Source: Hydractinia symbiolongicarpus (lineage: Eukaryota > Cnidaria > Hydrozoa > Anthoathecata > Hydractiniidae). Taken from it: a DNA stretch of 64,000 nt. The stretch lies in assembly GCF_029227915.1 (NCBI RefSeq), contig NC_079879.1, positions 1,364,001 to 1,428,000 on the forward strand. The letters are read 5' to 3'. The notes under the pieces were generated by a model. The model saw only the letters and a program-made list of their open reading frames with translations. It was not told the origin of the DNA and made no database searches. This document shows, piece after piece, positions 53,801-64,000 of this stretch; position 1 is the stretch's first letter, and every line of letters starts with the position of its first letter. Made by a program: the position numbers and the translations under genes.

Positions 53801-55180
53801 TATAATTGCCGGCAAACGAAAACCCGGGATTTCCCGTAAATCCTGGACTCGGCCCGTATAGTCAAAAGTATACAAAGAAAGTACCCCGGGAGTAAATTCA
53901 TTTCCCGAACGATTCTTAAAATCATTTTTTCACCACTAAAACACATGAGACTTGTAGTTTTCAAAAATTATTTCATTTTTGATGAGACGCTAAATAAAAG
54001 GAGTTTAATTGCCGGCAAACGAAAACTCGCGATTTCCCGTATATCCCGGACTCGGCCCGTATAGTCAAAAGTATACAAAGAAAGTACCCAGGGAGTAAAC
54101 TCATTTCCCGAACGATTCTTAAAATCATTTTTTCACCACTAAAACGCATGAGACTTGTAGTTCTCAGAAATGTTTTCATTTTTGATGAGACGCTGAATAA
54201 AAGAAGTTTAATCGCCGGCAAACGAAAACCCGCAATTTCCAGTAAATCCCGAGCTAGGCCCGTAAAGTCGAATGTATACAAAGAAAGTACCCAGTGAGTA
54301 AACTGATTTCCCGAACGATTCTTTAAATTATTTTTTCAACACTAAAACGCATGAGACTTGTGGTTTTCAAAAACGATTTCATTTTTGATAAGACGCTGAA
54401 AAAAGGAATTTAATTTCCGGAAAACGAAAACCCGCGATTTCCCGTAAATCCCGGACTCGGCCCGTGTAGTCAAAAGTATACAAAGGAAGTCCCCAGGGAG
54501 TAAACTCATTTCCCGAACGATTCTTTAAATTAATTTTCCATCACTAAAACGCATAAGACTTGTAGTTTTCAAAAACGATTTCATTTTTGATGAGACGCTG
54601 AATAAAAGGAGTTTAATCTCCGGCAAACGAAAACCCGCGTTTTCCCGTAAATCCCGGGCTTGGCACGTATAGTCGAATGTATACAAAGAAAGTACCCAGG
54701 GAGTAAACTCATTTCCCGAACGATTTTTAAATTATTTTTTCACCACTAAAACGCATGTGACTTGTAGTTTTCAAAAATGATTTCATTTTTGATAAAACGC
54801 TGAATAAAAGGTGTTTAATCGCCGGCAAACGAAAACCCGGGATTTCCCGTAAATCCCGGACTCGGCCCGTATAGTCAAAAGTATACAAAGAGAGTACCCA
54901 GGGAGTAAACTCATTTCCCGAACGATTCTTTAAATTATTTTTTCACCACTAAAACGCATTAGACTTGTAGTTTTCAAAAATGTTTTCATTTTGGATGAGA
55001 CGCTAAATAAACGAAGTATAATTGCCGGCAAACGAAAACCCGGGATTTCCCGTAAATCCTGGACTCGGCCCGTATAGTCAAAAGTATACAAAGAAAGTAC
55101 CTCGGGAGTAAATTCATTTCCCGAACGATTCTTAAAATCATTTTTTCACCACTAAAACACATGAGACTTGTAGTTTTCAA
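50890..55180. repeat. Higher-order repeat, 1013-bp unit (5 monomers), four copies, one expanded to 6 monomers
   Basis: The CTCAGAAATG monomer with CCGAGCTAGGCCCG recurs at about 50917, 51930, 52943 and 54159, giving spacings of 1013, 1013 and 1216 bp. Each unit then has GATAAGACGCAG or GATAAGACGCTG, CGCGTTTTCCCG, CTTGGCACGTATAG, TTTTGATAAAACGCTG and TTTTGGATGAGACG. The third unit carries an extra ACACATGAGACTTG / GACGCTAAATAAAAGG monomer at about 53940-54140, which recurs in the fourth. Copies are very similar. Confidence 0.85.
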
Positions 55181-58100
55181 AAATTATTTCATTTTTGATG
55201 AGACGCTAAATAAAAGGAGTTTAATTGCCGGCAAACGAAAACTCGCGATTTCCCGTATATCCCGGACTCGGCCCGTATAGTCAAAAGTATACAAAGAAAG
55301 TACCCAGGGAGTAAACTCATTTCCCGAACGATTCTTTAAATTATTTTTTCACCACTAAAACGCATGAGACTTGTAGTTTTCAAAAACGATTTCATTTTTG
55401 ATGAGACGCTAAATAAAAGGAGTTTAATCTCCGGCAAACAAAAACCCGCGATTTCCCGTAAATCCCGGGCTTGACCCGTATAGTCGAATGTATACAAAGA
55501 AAGTACCCAGGGAGTAAACTCATTTACTAAACGATTTTTTAAATTATTTTTTCACCACTAAAACGCATGAGACTTGTAGTTTTCAAAAATGATTTCATTT
55601 TTAATGAGACGCTGAATAAAAGGTGTTTAATCGCCGGCAAACTAAAACCCGCGATTTCCCGTAAATCCCGGACGCGACCCGTATGGTCAAAAGTAAACAA
55701 AGAAAGTACCCAGGGAGTAAACTCATTTCCCGAACGATTTTTAAATTAATTAATCACCACTAAAAGGCATGAGACTTGTAGTTTTCAAAAACGATTTCAT
55801 TTTTGATAAGACGCTGAATAAAAGGAGTTTAATCTCCGGCAAACAAAAACCTGCGATTTCCCGTAAATCCCGGACTCGGCCCGTATAGTCAAAAGTATAC
55901 AAAGGAAGTACCCAGGGAGTAAACTTATTTTCCGAACGATTCTTTAAATTATTTTTCACCACTAAAACGCATGAGACTTGTAGTTTTCAAAAATGTTTTC
56001 ATTTTTGATGAGACGCTGAATAAAAGGAGTTTAATCGCCGGCAAACCAAAACTTGCGATTTTCCGTATATCACGGACTCGGCCCGTAAAGTCAAAAGTAT
56101 GCAAAGAAAGTACCCAGGGAGTAAACTCATTTTCCGAACGATTCTTTTAATTATTTTTTCACGACTAAAACGCATAAGACTTGTAGTTTTCAAAAACGAT
56201 TTCATTTTTGATAAGACGCTGAAAAAAGGAATTTAATCTCCGGAAAACGAAAACCCGCGATTTCCCGTAAATCCCGGACTCGGCCCGTATAGTCAAAAGT
56301 ATACAAAGGAAGTACCCAGGGAGTAAACGCATTTCCCGAACGATTCTTTAAATTAATTTTCCATCACTAAAACGCATAAGACTTGTAGTTTTCAAAAACG
56401 ATTTCATTTTTGATGAGACGCTGAATAAAAGAAGTTTAATCTCCGGCAAACGAAAACCCGCGTTTTCCCGTAAATCCCGGGCTTGGCCCGTATAGTCGAA
56501 TGTATACAAAGAAAGTACCCAGGGAGTAAACTCATTTCCCGAACGATTTCTAAAGTATTTTTTCACCACTAAAACGCATGAGATTTGTAGTTTTCAAAAA
56601 TGATTTCATTTTTGATAAAACGCTGAATAAAAGGTGTTTAATCGCCGGCAAACGAAAACCCGGGATTTCCCGTAAATCCCGGACTCGGCCCGTATAGTCA
56701 AAAGTATACAAAGAAAGTACCCACGGAGTAAACTCATTTCCCGAACAATTCTTTAAATTATTTTTTCACCACTAAAACGCATTAGACTTGTAGTTTTCAA
56801 AAATGTTTTCATTTTGGATGAGACGCGGAATAAATGAAGTTTAATTGCCGGCAAACGAAAACCCGGGATTTTCCGTAAATCCTGGACTCGGCCCGTATAG
56901 TCAAAAGTATACAAAGAAAGTACCCCGGGAGTAAATTCATTTCCCGAACGATTCTTAAAATCATTTTTTCACCACTAAAACACATGAGACTTGTAGTTTT
57001 CAAAAATTATTTCATTTTTGATGAGACGCTAAATAAAAGGAGTTTAATTGCCGGCAAACGAAAACTCGCGATTTCCCGTATATCCCGGACTCGGCCCGTA
57101 TAGTCAAAAGTATACAAAGAAAGTACCCAGGGAGTAAACTCATTTCCCGAACGATTCTTTAAATTATTTTTTCACCACTAAAACGCATGAGACTTGTAGT
57201 TTTCAAAAACGATTTCATTTTTGATGAGACGCTAAATAAAAGGAGTTTAATCTCCGGCAAACAAAAACCCGCGATTTCCCGTAAATCCCGGGCTTGACCC
57301 GTATAGTCGAATGTATACAAAGAAAGTACCCAGGGAGTAAACTCATTTACTAAACGATTTTTTAAATTATTTTTTCACCACTAAAACGCATGAGACTTGT
57401 AGTTTTCAAAAATGATTTCATTTTTAATGAGACGCTGAATAAAAGGTGTTTAATCGCCGGCAAACTAAAACCCGCGATTTCCCGTAAATCCCGGACGCGA
57501 CCCGTATGGTCAAAAGTAAACAAAGAAAGTACCCAGGGAGTAAACTCATTTCCCGAACGATTTTTAAATTAATTAATCACCACTAAAAGGCATGAGACTT
57601 GTAGTTTTCAAAAACGATTTCATTTTTGATAAGACGCTGAATAAAAGGAGTTTAATCTCCGGCAAACAAAAACCTGCGATTTCCCGTAAATCCCGGACTC
57701 GGCCCGTATAGTCAAAAGTATACAAAGGAAGTACCCAGGGAGTAAACTTATTTTCCGAACGATTCTTTAAATTATTTTTCACCACTAAAACGCATGAGAC
57801 TTGTAGTTTTCAAAAATGTTTTCATTTTTGATGAGACGCTGAATAAAAGGAGTTTAATCGCCGGCAAACCAAAACTTGCGATTTTCCGTATATCACGGAC
57901 TCGGCCCGTAAAGTCAAAAGTATGCAAAGAAAGTACCCAGGGAGTAAACTCATTTTCCGAACGATTCTTTTAATTATTTTTTCACGACTAAAACGCATAA
58001 GACTTGTAGTTTTCAAAAACGATTTCATTTTTGATAAGACGCTGAAAAAAGGAATTTAATCTCCGGAAAACGAAAACCCGCGATTTCCCGTAAATCCCGG

Positions 58101-59135
58101 ACTCGGCCCGTATAGTCAAAAGTATACAAAGGAAGTACCCAGGGAGTAAACGCATTTCCCGAACGATTCTTTAAATTAATTTTCCATCACTAAAACGCAT
58201 AAGACTTGTAGTTTTCAAAAACGATTTCATTTTTGATGAGACGCTGAATAAAAGAAGTTTAATCTCCGGCAAACGAAAACCCGCGTTTTCCCGTAAATCC
58301 CGGGCTTGGCCCGTATAGTCGAATGTATACAAAGAAAGTACCCAGGGAGTAAACTCATTTCCCGAACGATTTCTAAAGTATTTTTTCACCACTAAAACGC
58401 ATGAGATTTGTAGTTTTCAAAAATGATTTCATTTTTGATAAAACGCTGAATAAAAGGTGTTTAATCGCCGGCAAACGAAAACAGGGGATTTCCCGTAAAT
58501 CCCGGACTCGGCCCGTATAGTCAAAAGTATACAAAGAAAGTACCCAGGGAGTAAACTCATTTCCCGAACAATTCTTTAAATTATTTTTTCACCACTAAAA
58601 CGCATTAGACTTGTAGTTTTCAAAAATGTTTTCATTTTGGATGAGACGCGGAATAAATGAAGTTTAATTGCCGGCAAACGAAAACCCGGGATTTTCCGTA
58701 AATCCTGGACTCGGCCCGTATAGTCAAAAGTATACAAAAAAAGTACCCCGGGAGTAAATTCATTTCCCGAACGATTCTTAAAATCATTTTTTCACCACTA
58801 AAACACATGAGACTTGTAGTTTTCAAAAATTATTTCATTTTTGATGAGACGCTAAATAAAAGGAGTTTAATTGCCGGCAAACGAAAACTCGCGATTTCCC
58901 GTATATCCCGGACTCGGCCCGTATAGTCAAAAGTATACAAAGAAAGTACCCAGGGAGTAAACTCATTTCCCGAACGATTCTTTAAATTATTTTTTCACCA
59001 CTAAAACGCATGAGACTTGTAGTTTTCAAAAACGATTTCATTTTTGATGAGACGCTAAATGAAAGGAGTTAAATCTCCGGCAAACAAAAACCCGCGATTT
59101 CCCGTAAATCCCGGGCTTGACCCGTATAGTCGAAT
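54770..59135. repeat. Higher-order repeat, 1823-bp unit (9 monomers), about 2.4 copies
   Basis: Offsets of exactly 1823 bp link 54961/56784/58607, 55567/57390, 55750/57573, 55999/57822 and 56348/58171. Private words repeated in order are CATTTACTAAACG, GGACGCGACCCGTATGGTC, TTAATTAATCACC, GTAAACGCATTTCCC and TTTTGGATGAGACGCGG. The third copy breaks off near 59135, where it joins a monomer with GGAAGTACCC and ACTTATTTTCC. Confidence 0.85.
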
Positions 59136-61869
59136 GTATACAAAGGAAGTACCCAGGGAGTAAACTTATTTTCCGAACGATTCTTTAAATTATTTTTCAC
59201 CACTAAAACGCATGAGACTTGTAGTTTTCAAAAATGTTTTTATTTTTGATGAGACGCTGAATAAAAGAAGTTTAATTGCCGGCAAACGAAAACCCGGGAT
59301 TTTCCGTAAATCCTGGACTCGGCCCGTATAGTCAAAAGTATACAAAGAAAGTACCCCGGGAGTAAATTCATTTCCCGAACGATTCTTAAAATCATTTTTT
59401 CACCACTAAAACACATGAGACTTGTAGTTTTCAAAAATTATTTCATTTTTGATGAGACGCTAAATAAAAGGAGTTTAATTGCCGGCAAACGAAAACTCGC
59501 GATTTCCCGTATATCCCGGACTCGGCCCGTATAGTCAAAAGTATACAAAGAAAGTACCCAGGGAGTAAACTCATTTCCCGAACGATTCTTTAAATTATTT
59601 TTTCACCACTAAAACGCATGAGACTTGTAGTTTTCAAAAACGATTTCATTTTTGATGAGACGCTAAATGAAAGGAGTTAAATCTCCGGCAAACAAAAACC
59701 CGCGATTTCCCGTAAATCCCGGGCTTGACCCGTATAGTCGAATGTATACAAAGAAAGTACCCAGGGAGTAAACTCATTTCCCAAACGATTTTTTAAATTA
59801 TTTTTTTACCACTAAAACGCATGAGACTTGTAGTTTTCAAAAATGATTTCATTTTTAATGAGACGCTGAATAAAAGGTGTTTAATCGCCGGCAAACGAAA
59901 ACCCGCGATTTCCCGTAAATCCCGGACGCGACCCGTATAGTCAAAAGTAAACAAAGAAAGTACCCAGGGAGTAAACTCATTTCCCGAACAATTTTTAAAT
60001 TAATTTATCACCACTAAAAGGCATGAGACTTTTAGTTTTCAAAAACGATTTCATTTTTGATGAGACACTGAATAAAAGGAGTTTAATCTCCGGGAAACAA
60101 AAACCTGCGATTTCCCGTAAATCCCGGACTCGGCCCGTATAGTCAAAAGTATACAAAGGAAGTACCCAGGGAGTAAACTTATTTTCCGAACGATTCCTTA
60201 AATTATTTTTCACCACTAAAACGCATGAGACTTGTAGTTTTCAAAAATGTTTTCATTTTTGATGAGACGCTGAATAAAAGAAGTTTAATCGCCGGCAAAC
60301 GAAAACTTGCGATTTTCCGTATATCACGGACTCGGCCCGTAAAGTCAAAAGTATGCAAAGAAAGTACCCAGGGAGTAAACTCATTTCCCGAACGATTCTT
60401 TTAATTATTTTTTCACCACTAAAACGCATAAGACTTGTAGTTTTCAAAATCGATTTCATTTTTGATGAGACGCTGAATAAAAGGAGTTTAATCTCCGGCA
60501 AACGAAAACCCGCGTTTTCCCGTAAATCCCGGGCTTGGCCCGTATAGTCGAATGTATACAAAGAAAGTACCCAGGGAGTAATCTCATTTCCCGAACGATT
60601 TCTAAATTATTTTTTCACCACCAAAACGCATGAGACTTGTAGTTTTAAAAAATGATTTCATTTTTAATGAGACGCTGAATAAAAGGTGTTTAATCGCCGG
60701 CAAACGAAAACCCGCGATTTCCCGTAAATTCCGGACGCGACCCGTATAGTCAAAAGTAAACAAAGAAAGTACCCAGGGAGTAAACTCATTTCCCGAACGA
60801 TTCTTAAAATCATTTTTTCACCACTAAAACGCATGAGACTTGTAGTTTTGAAAAATGATTTCATTTTTGATAAAACGCTGAATAAAAGGTGTTTAATCGC
60901 CGGCAAACGAAAATCCATAATCTCCCGTAAATCCCGGACTCGGCCCGTATAGTCAAAAGTATACAAAGAAAGTACCCAAGGAGTAAACTCATTTCCCGAA
61001 CGATTCTTTAAATTATTTTTTCACCACTAAAACGCATTAGACTTGTAGTTTTCAAAAATGTTTTCATTTTGGATGAGACGCTGAATAAAAGAAGTTTAAT
61101 TCCGGCAAACGAAAACCCGCGATTTTCCGTATATCACGGACTCGGCCCGTATAGTCAAAAGTATACAAAGAAAGTACCCAGGGTGTAAACTCATTTCCTG
61201 AAAGATTCTTTAAATTAATTTTCCACCACTAAAACGCATATGACTTGTAGTTTTCAAAAACGATTTCATTTTTGATGAGACGCTGAATAAAAGGAGTTTA
61301 ATCTCCGGCAAACAAAAAACCGCGATTTCCCGTAAATCCCAGGCTTGACCCGTATAGTCGAATGTATACAAAGAAAGTACCCAGGGAGTAAACTCATTTC
61401 CCGAACGATTTTTTAAATTATTTTTTCACCACTAAAACGCATGAGACTTGTAGTTTTCAAAAATGACTTCATTTTTGATGAGACGCTGAATAAAAGGTGT
61501 TTAATCGCCGGCAAACGAAAACCCGGGATTTCCCGTAAATCCTGGACTCGGCCCGTATAGTCAAAAGTATACAAAGAAAGTACCTCGGGAGTAAATTCAT
61601 TTCCCGAACGATTCTTAAAATCATTTTTCACCACTAAAACGCATGAGACTTGTAGTTTCCAAAATTTATTTCATTTTTGATGAGACGCTAAATAAAAGGA
61701 GTTTAATTGCCGGCAAACGAAAACTCGCGATTTTCCGTATATCCCGGACTCGGCCCGTATAGTCAAAAGTATACAAAGAAAGTACCCAGGGAGTAAACTC
61801 ATTTCCCGAACGATTCTTTAAATTATTTTTTCACCACTAAAACGCATGAGACTTGTAGTTTTCAAAAAC

Positions 61870-63490
61870 GATTTCATTTTTGATGAGACGCTAAATGAAA
61901 GGAGTTTAATCTCCGGCAAACAAAAACCCGCGATTTCCCGTAAATCCCGGGCTTGACCCGTATAGTCGAATGTATACAAAGAAAGTACCCAGGGAGTAAA
62001 CTCATTTCCCAAACGATTTTTTAAATTATTTTTTCACCACTAAAACGCATGAGACTTGTAGTTTTCAAAAATGATTTCATTTTTAATGAGACGCTGAATA
62101 AAAGGTGTTTAATCGCCGGCAAACGAAAACCCGCGATTTCCCGTAAATCCCGGACGCGACCCGTATAGTCAAAAGTAAACAAAGAAAGTACCCAGGGAGT
62201 AAACTCATTTTCCGAACGATTTTTAAATTAATTTATCACCACTAAAAGGCATGAGACTTGTAGTTTTCAAAAATGATTTCATTTTTGATGAGACGCTGAA
62301 TAAAAGAAGTTTAATCGCCGGCAAACGAAAACCAGCGATTTCCCGTAAATCCCGGGCTTGGCCCGTATAGTCGAGTGTATACAAAGAAAGTACCCAGGTA
62401 GTAAACTCATTTCCCGAACGATTTTTTGAATGAATTTTCTACCACTAAAACGCATAAGACTTGTAGTTTTCAAAAAGGATTTCATTTTTGATGAGACGCT
62501 GAATAAAAGGTGTTTAATCGCCGGCAAACGAAAACCCGGGATTTCCCGTAAATCCTGGACTCGGCCCGTATAGTCAAAAGTATACAAAGAAAGTACCCCG
62601 GGAGTAAATTCATTTCCCGAACGATTCTTAAAATCATTTTTTCACCACTAAAACGCATGAGACTTGTAGTTTCCAAAAACGATTTCATTTTTGATGAGAC
62701 GCTAAATGAAAGGAGTTTAATCTCCGGCAAACAAAAACCCGCGATTTCCCGTAAATCCCGGGCTTGACCCGTATAGTCGAATGTATACAAAGAAAGTACC
62801 CAGGGAGTAAACTCATTTCCCAAACGATTTTTTAAATTATTTTTTCACCACTAAAACGCATGAGACTTGTAGTTTTCAAAAATGATTTCATTTTTAATGA
62901 GACGCTGAATAAAAGGTGTTTAATCGCCGGCAAACGAAAACCCGCGATTTCCCGTAAATCCCGGACGCGACCCGTATAGTCAAAAGTAAACAAAGAAAGT
63001 ACCAAGGGAGTAAACTCATTTCCCGAACGATTTTTAAATTAATTTATCACCACTAAAAGGCATGAGACTTGTAGTTTTCAAAAATGATTTCATTTTTGAT
63101 GAGACGCTGAATAAAAGAAGTTTAATCGCCGGCAAACGAAAACCAGCGATTTCCCGTAAATCCCGAGCTTGGCCCGTATAGTCGAGTGTATACAAAGAAA
63201 GCACCCAGGTAGTAAACTCATTTCCCGAACGATTTTTTGAATGAATTTTCTACCACTAAAACGCATAAGACTTGTAGTTTTCAAAAAGGATTTCATTTTT
63301 GATGAGACGCTGAATAAAAGGTGTTTAATCGCCGGCAAACGAAAACCCGGGATTTCCCGTAAATCCTGGACTCGGCCCGTATAGTCAAAAGTATACAAAG
63401 AAAGTACCCCGGGAGTAAATTCATTTCCCGAACGATTCTTAAAATCATTTTTTCACCACTAAAACGCATGAGACTTGTAGTTTCCAAAAA
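61870..63490. repeat. Tandem duplication, 811-bp unit (4 monomers)
   Basis: About 61870-62680 recurs at 62681-63490 with an offset of 811 bp. Shared variants are CGACCCGTATAGTC with AAAGTAAACAAAG, AAAACCAGCGATTTCCC, GTCGAGTGTATAC, CCAGGTAGTAAACTC and TTTTTTGAATGAATTTTC. The first unit is preceded, and the second followed, by monomers of the GACGCTAAATAAAAGG class. Confidence 0.8.
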
Positions 63491-64000
63491 TTATTTCATT
63501 TTTGATGAGACGCTAAATAAAAGGAGTTTAATTGCCGGCAAACGAAAACTCGCGATTTCCCGTATATCCCGGACTCGGCCCGTATAGTGAAAAGTATACA
63601 AAGAAAGTACCCAGGGAGTAAACTCATTTCCCGAACGATTCTTTAAATTATTTTTTCACCACTAAAACGCATGAGACTTGTAGTTTTCAAAAACGATTTC
63701 ATTTTTGATGAGACGCTAAATGAAAGGAGTTTAATCTCCGGCAAACAAAAACCCGCGATTTCCCGTAAATCCCGGGCTTGACCCGTATAGTCGAATGTAT
63801 ACAAAGAAAGTACCCAGGGAGTAAACTCATTTCCCAAACGATTTTTTAAATTATTTTTTCACCACTAAAACGCATGAGACTTGTAGTTTTCAAAAATGAT
63901 TTCATTTTTAATGAAACGCTGAATAAAAGGTGTTTAATCGCCGGCAAACGAAAACCCGCGATTTCCCGTAAATCCCGGACGCGACCCGTATAGTCAAAAG

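Larger units (their letters stand above)
32123..64000. repeat. Satellite DNA array, right block (~203-bp monomer)
   Basis: This continues the left array in the same orientation and phase: removing the transposon and one CATGAG copy rejoins a normal monomer. It holds about 157 monomers and runs off the window end. Variant classes differ in frequency from the left block. Common here are GATAAGACGCTGAAAAAAGG with CTCCGGAAAACG, the CTCAGAAATG class with CCCGTAAAGTC and GTATGCAAAG, and (beyond about 51.5 kb) CGGGATTTCCCG and GACGCTAAATAAAAGG. The TCGCGGGC variant that is frequent on the left was not seen here. No gene, RNA gene or second mobile element was recognised in this block. Confidence 0.97.

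Noticed and set aside
1-64000. A hidden defence system, operon or novel gene cluster
   Set aside because: Apart from the single transposon the window is monomeric satellite throughout. I saw no other unique sequence longer than a few bases.

Overview
The window is one long satellite DNA array, interrupted once by a cut-and-paste DNA transposon. About 61 kb consists of head-to-tail monomers of roughly 203 bp (about 300 copies), all in the same orientation. They fill 1-29245 and 32123-64000. I found no host gene, rRNA, tRNA or CRISPR array. Satellite arrays of this size, together with a transposon gene carrying a canonical GT-AG intron, point to a eukaryote. The transposase type suggests an animal, most likely an invertebrate. 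I cannot name the species, and a centromeric or pericentromeric location is only a guess.

The array is not uniform. Monomers fall into recurring variant classes and are organised into higher-order repeats of different lengths in different places. These include a 4462-bp (22-monomer) duplication at the left end, units of 810-812 bp, 1013 bp, about 1202-1216 bp and 1823 bp, and mixed offsets elsewhere. The left half carries a monomer variant with a 9-bp-stem inverted repeat that I did not see right of about 26.3 kb. The right half has its own variants, including one with a 12-bp deletion that was spread as part of a six-monomer unit. The many short open frames in the satellite are by-products of the repeat and are not annotated as genes.

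The transposon (29246-32122, 2877 bp) has 33-bp terminal inverted repeats with one mismatch and a perfect 6-bp target duplication (CATGAG). It carries two convergent genes, each starting near one end. The plus-strand gene is a two-exon DDE integrase-type transposase of 486 aa after splicing out a 73-nt intron. Its HTH region, D/D/E residues and D-34-E spacing are all visible. The minus-strand gene is a predicted two-exon protein of about 211 aa with no assigned function; its intron phase matches. The features fit the IS3EU-like group of eukaryotic transposons best. The open frames, near-identical ends and exact target duplication suggest a recent and possibly still autonomous insertion. It is the most gene-like and most noteworthy part of the window.
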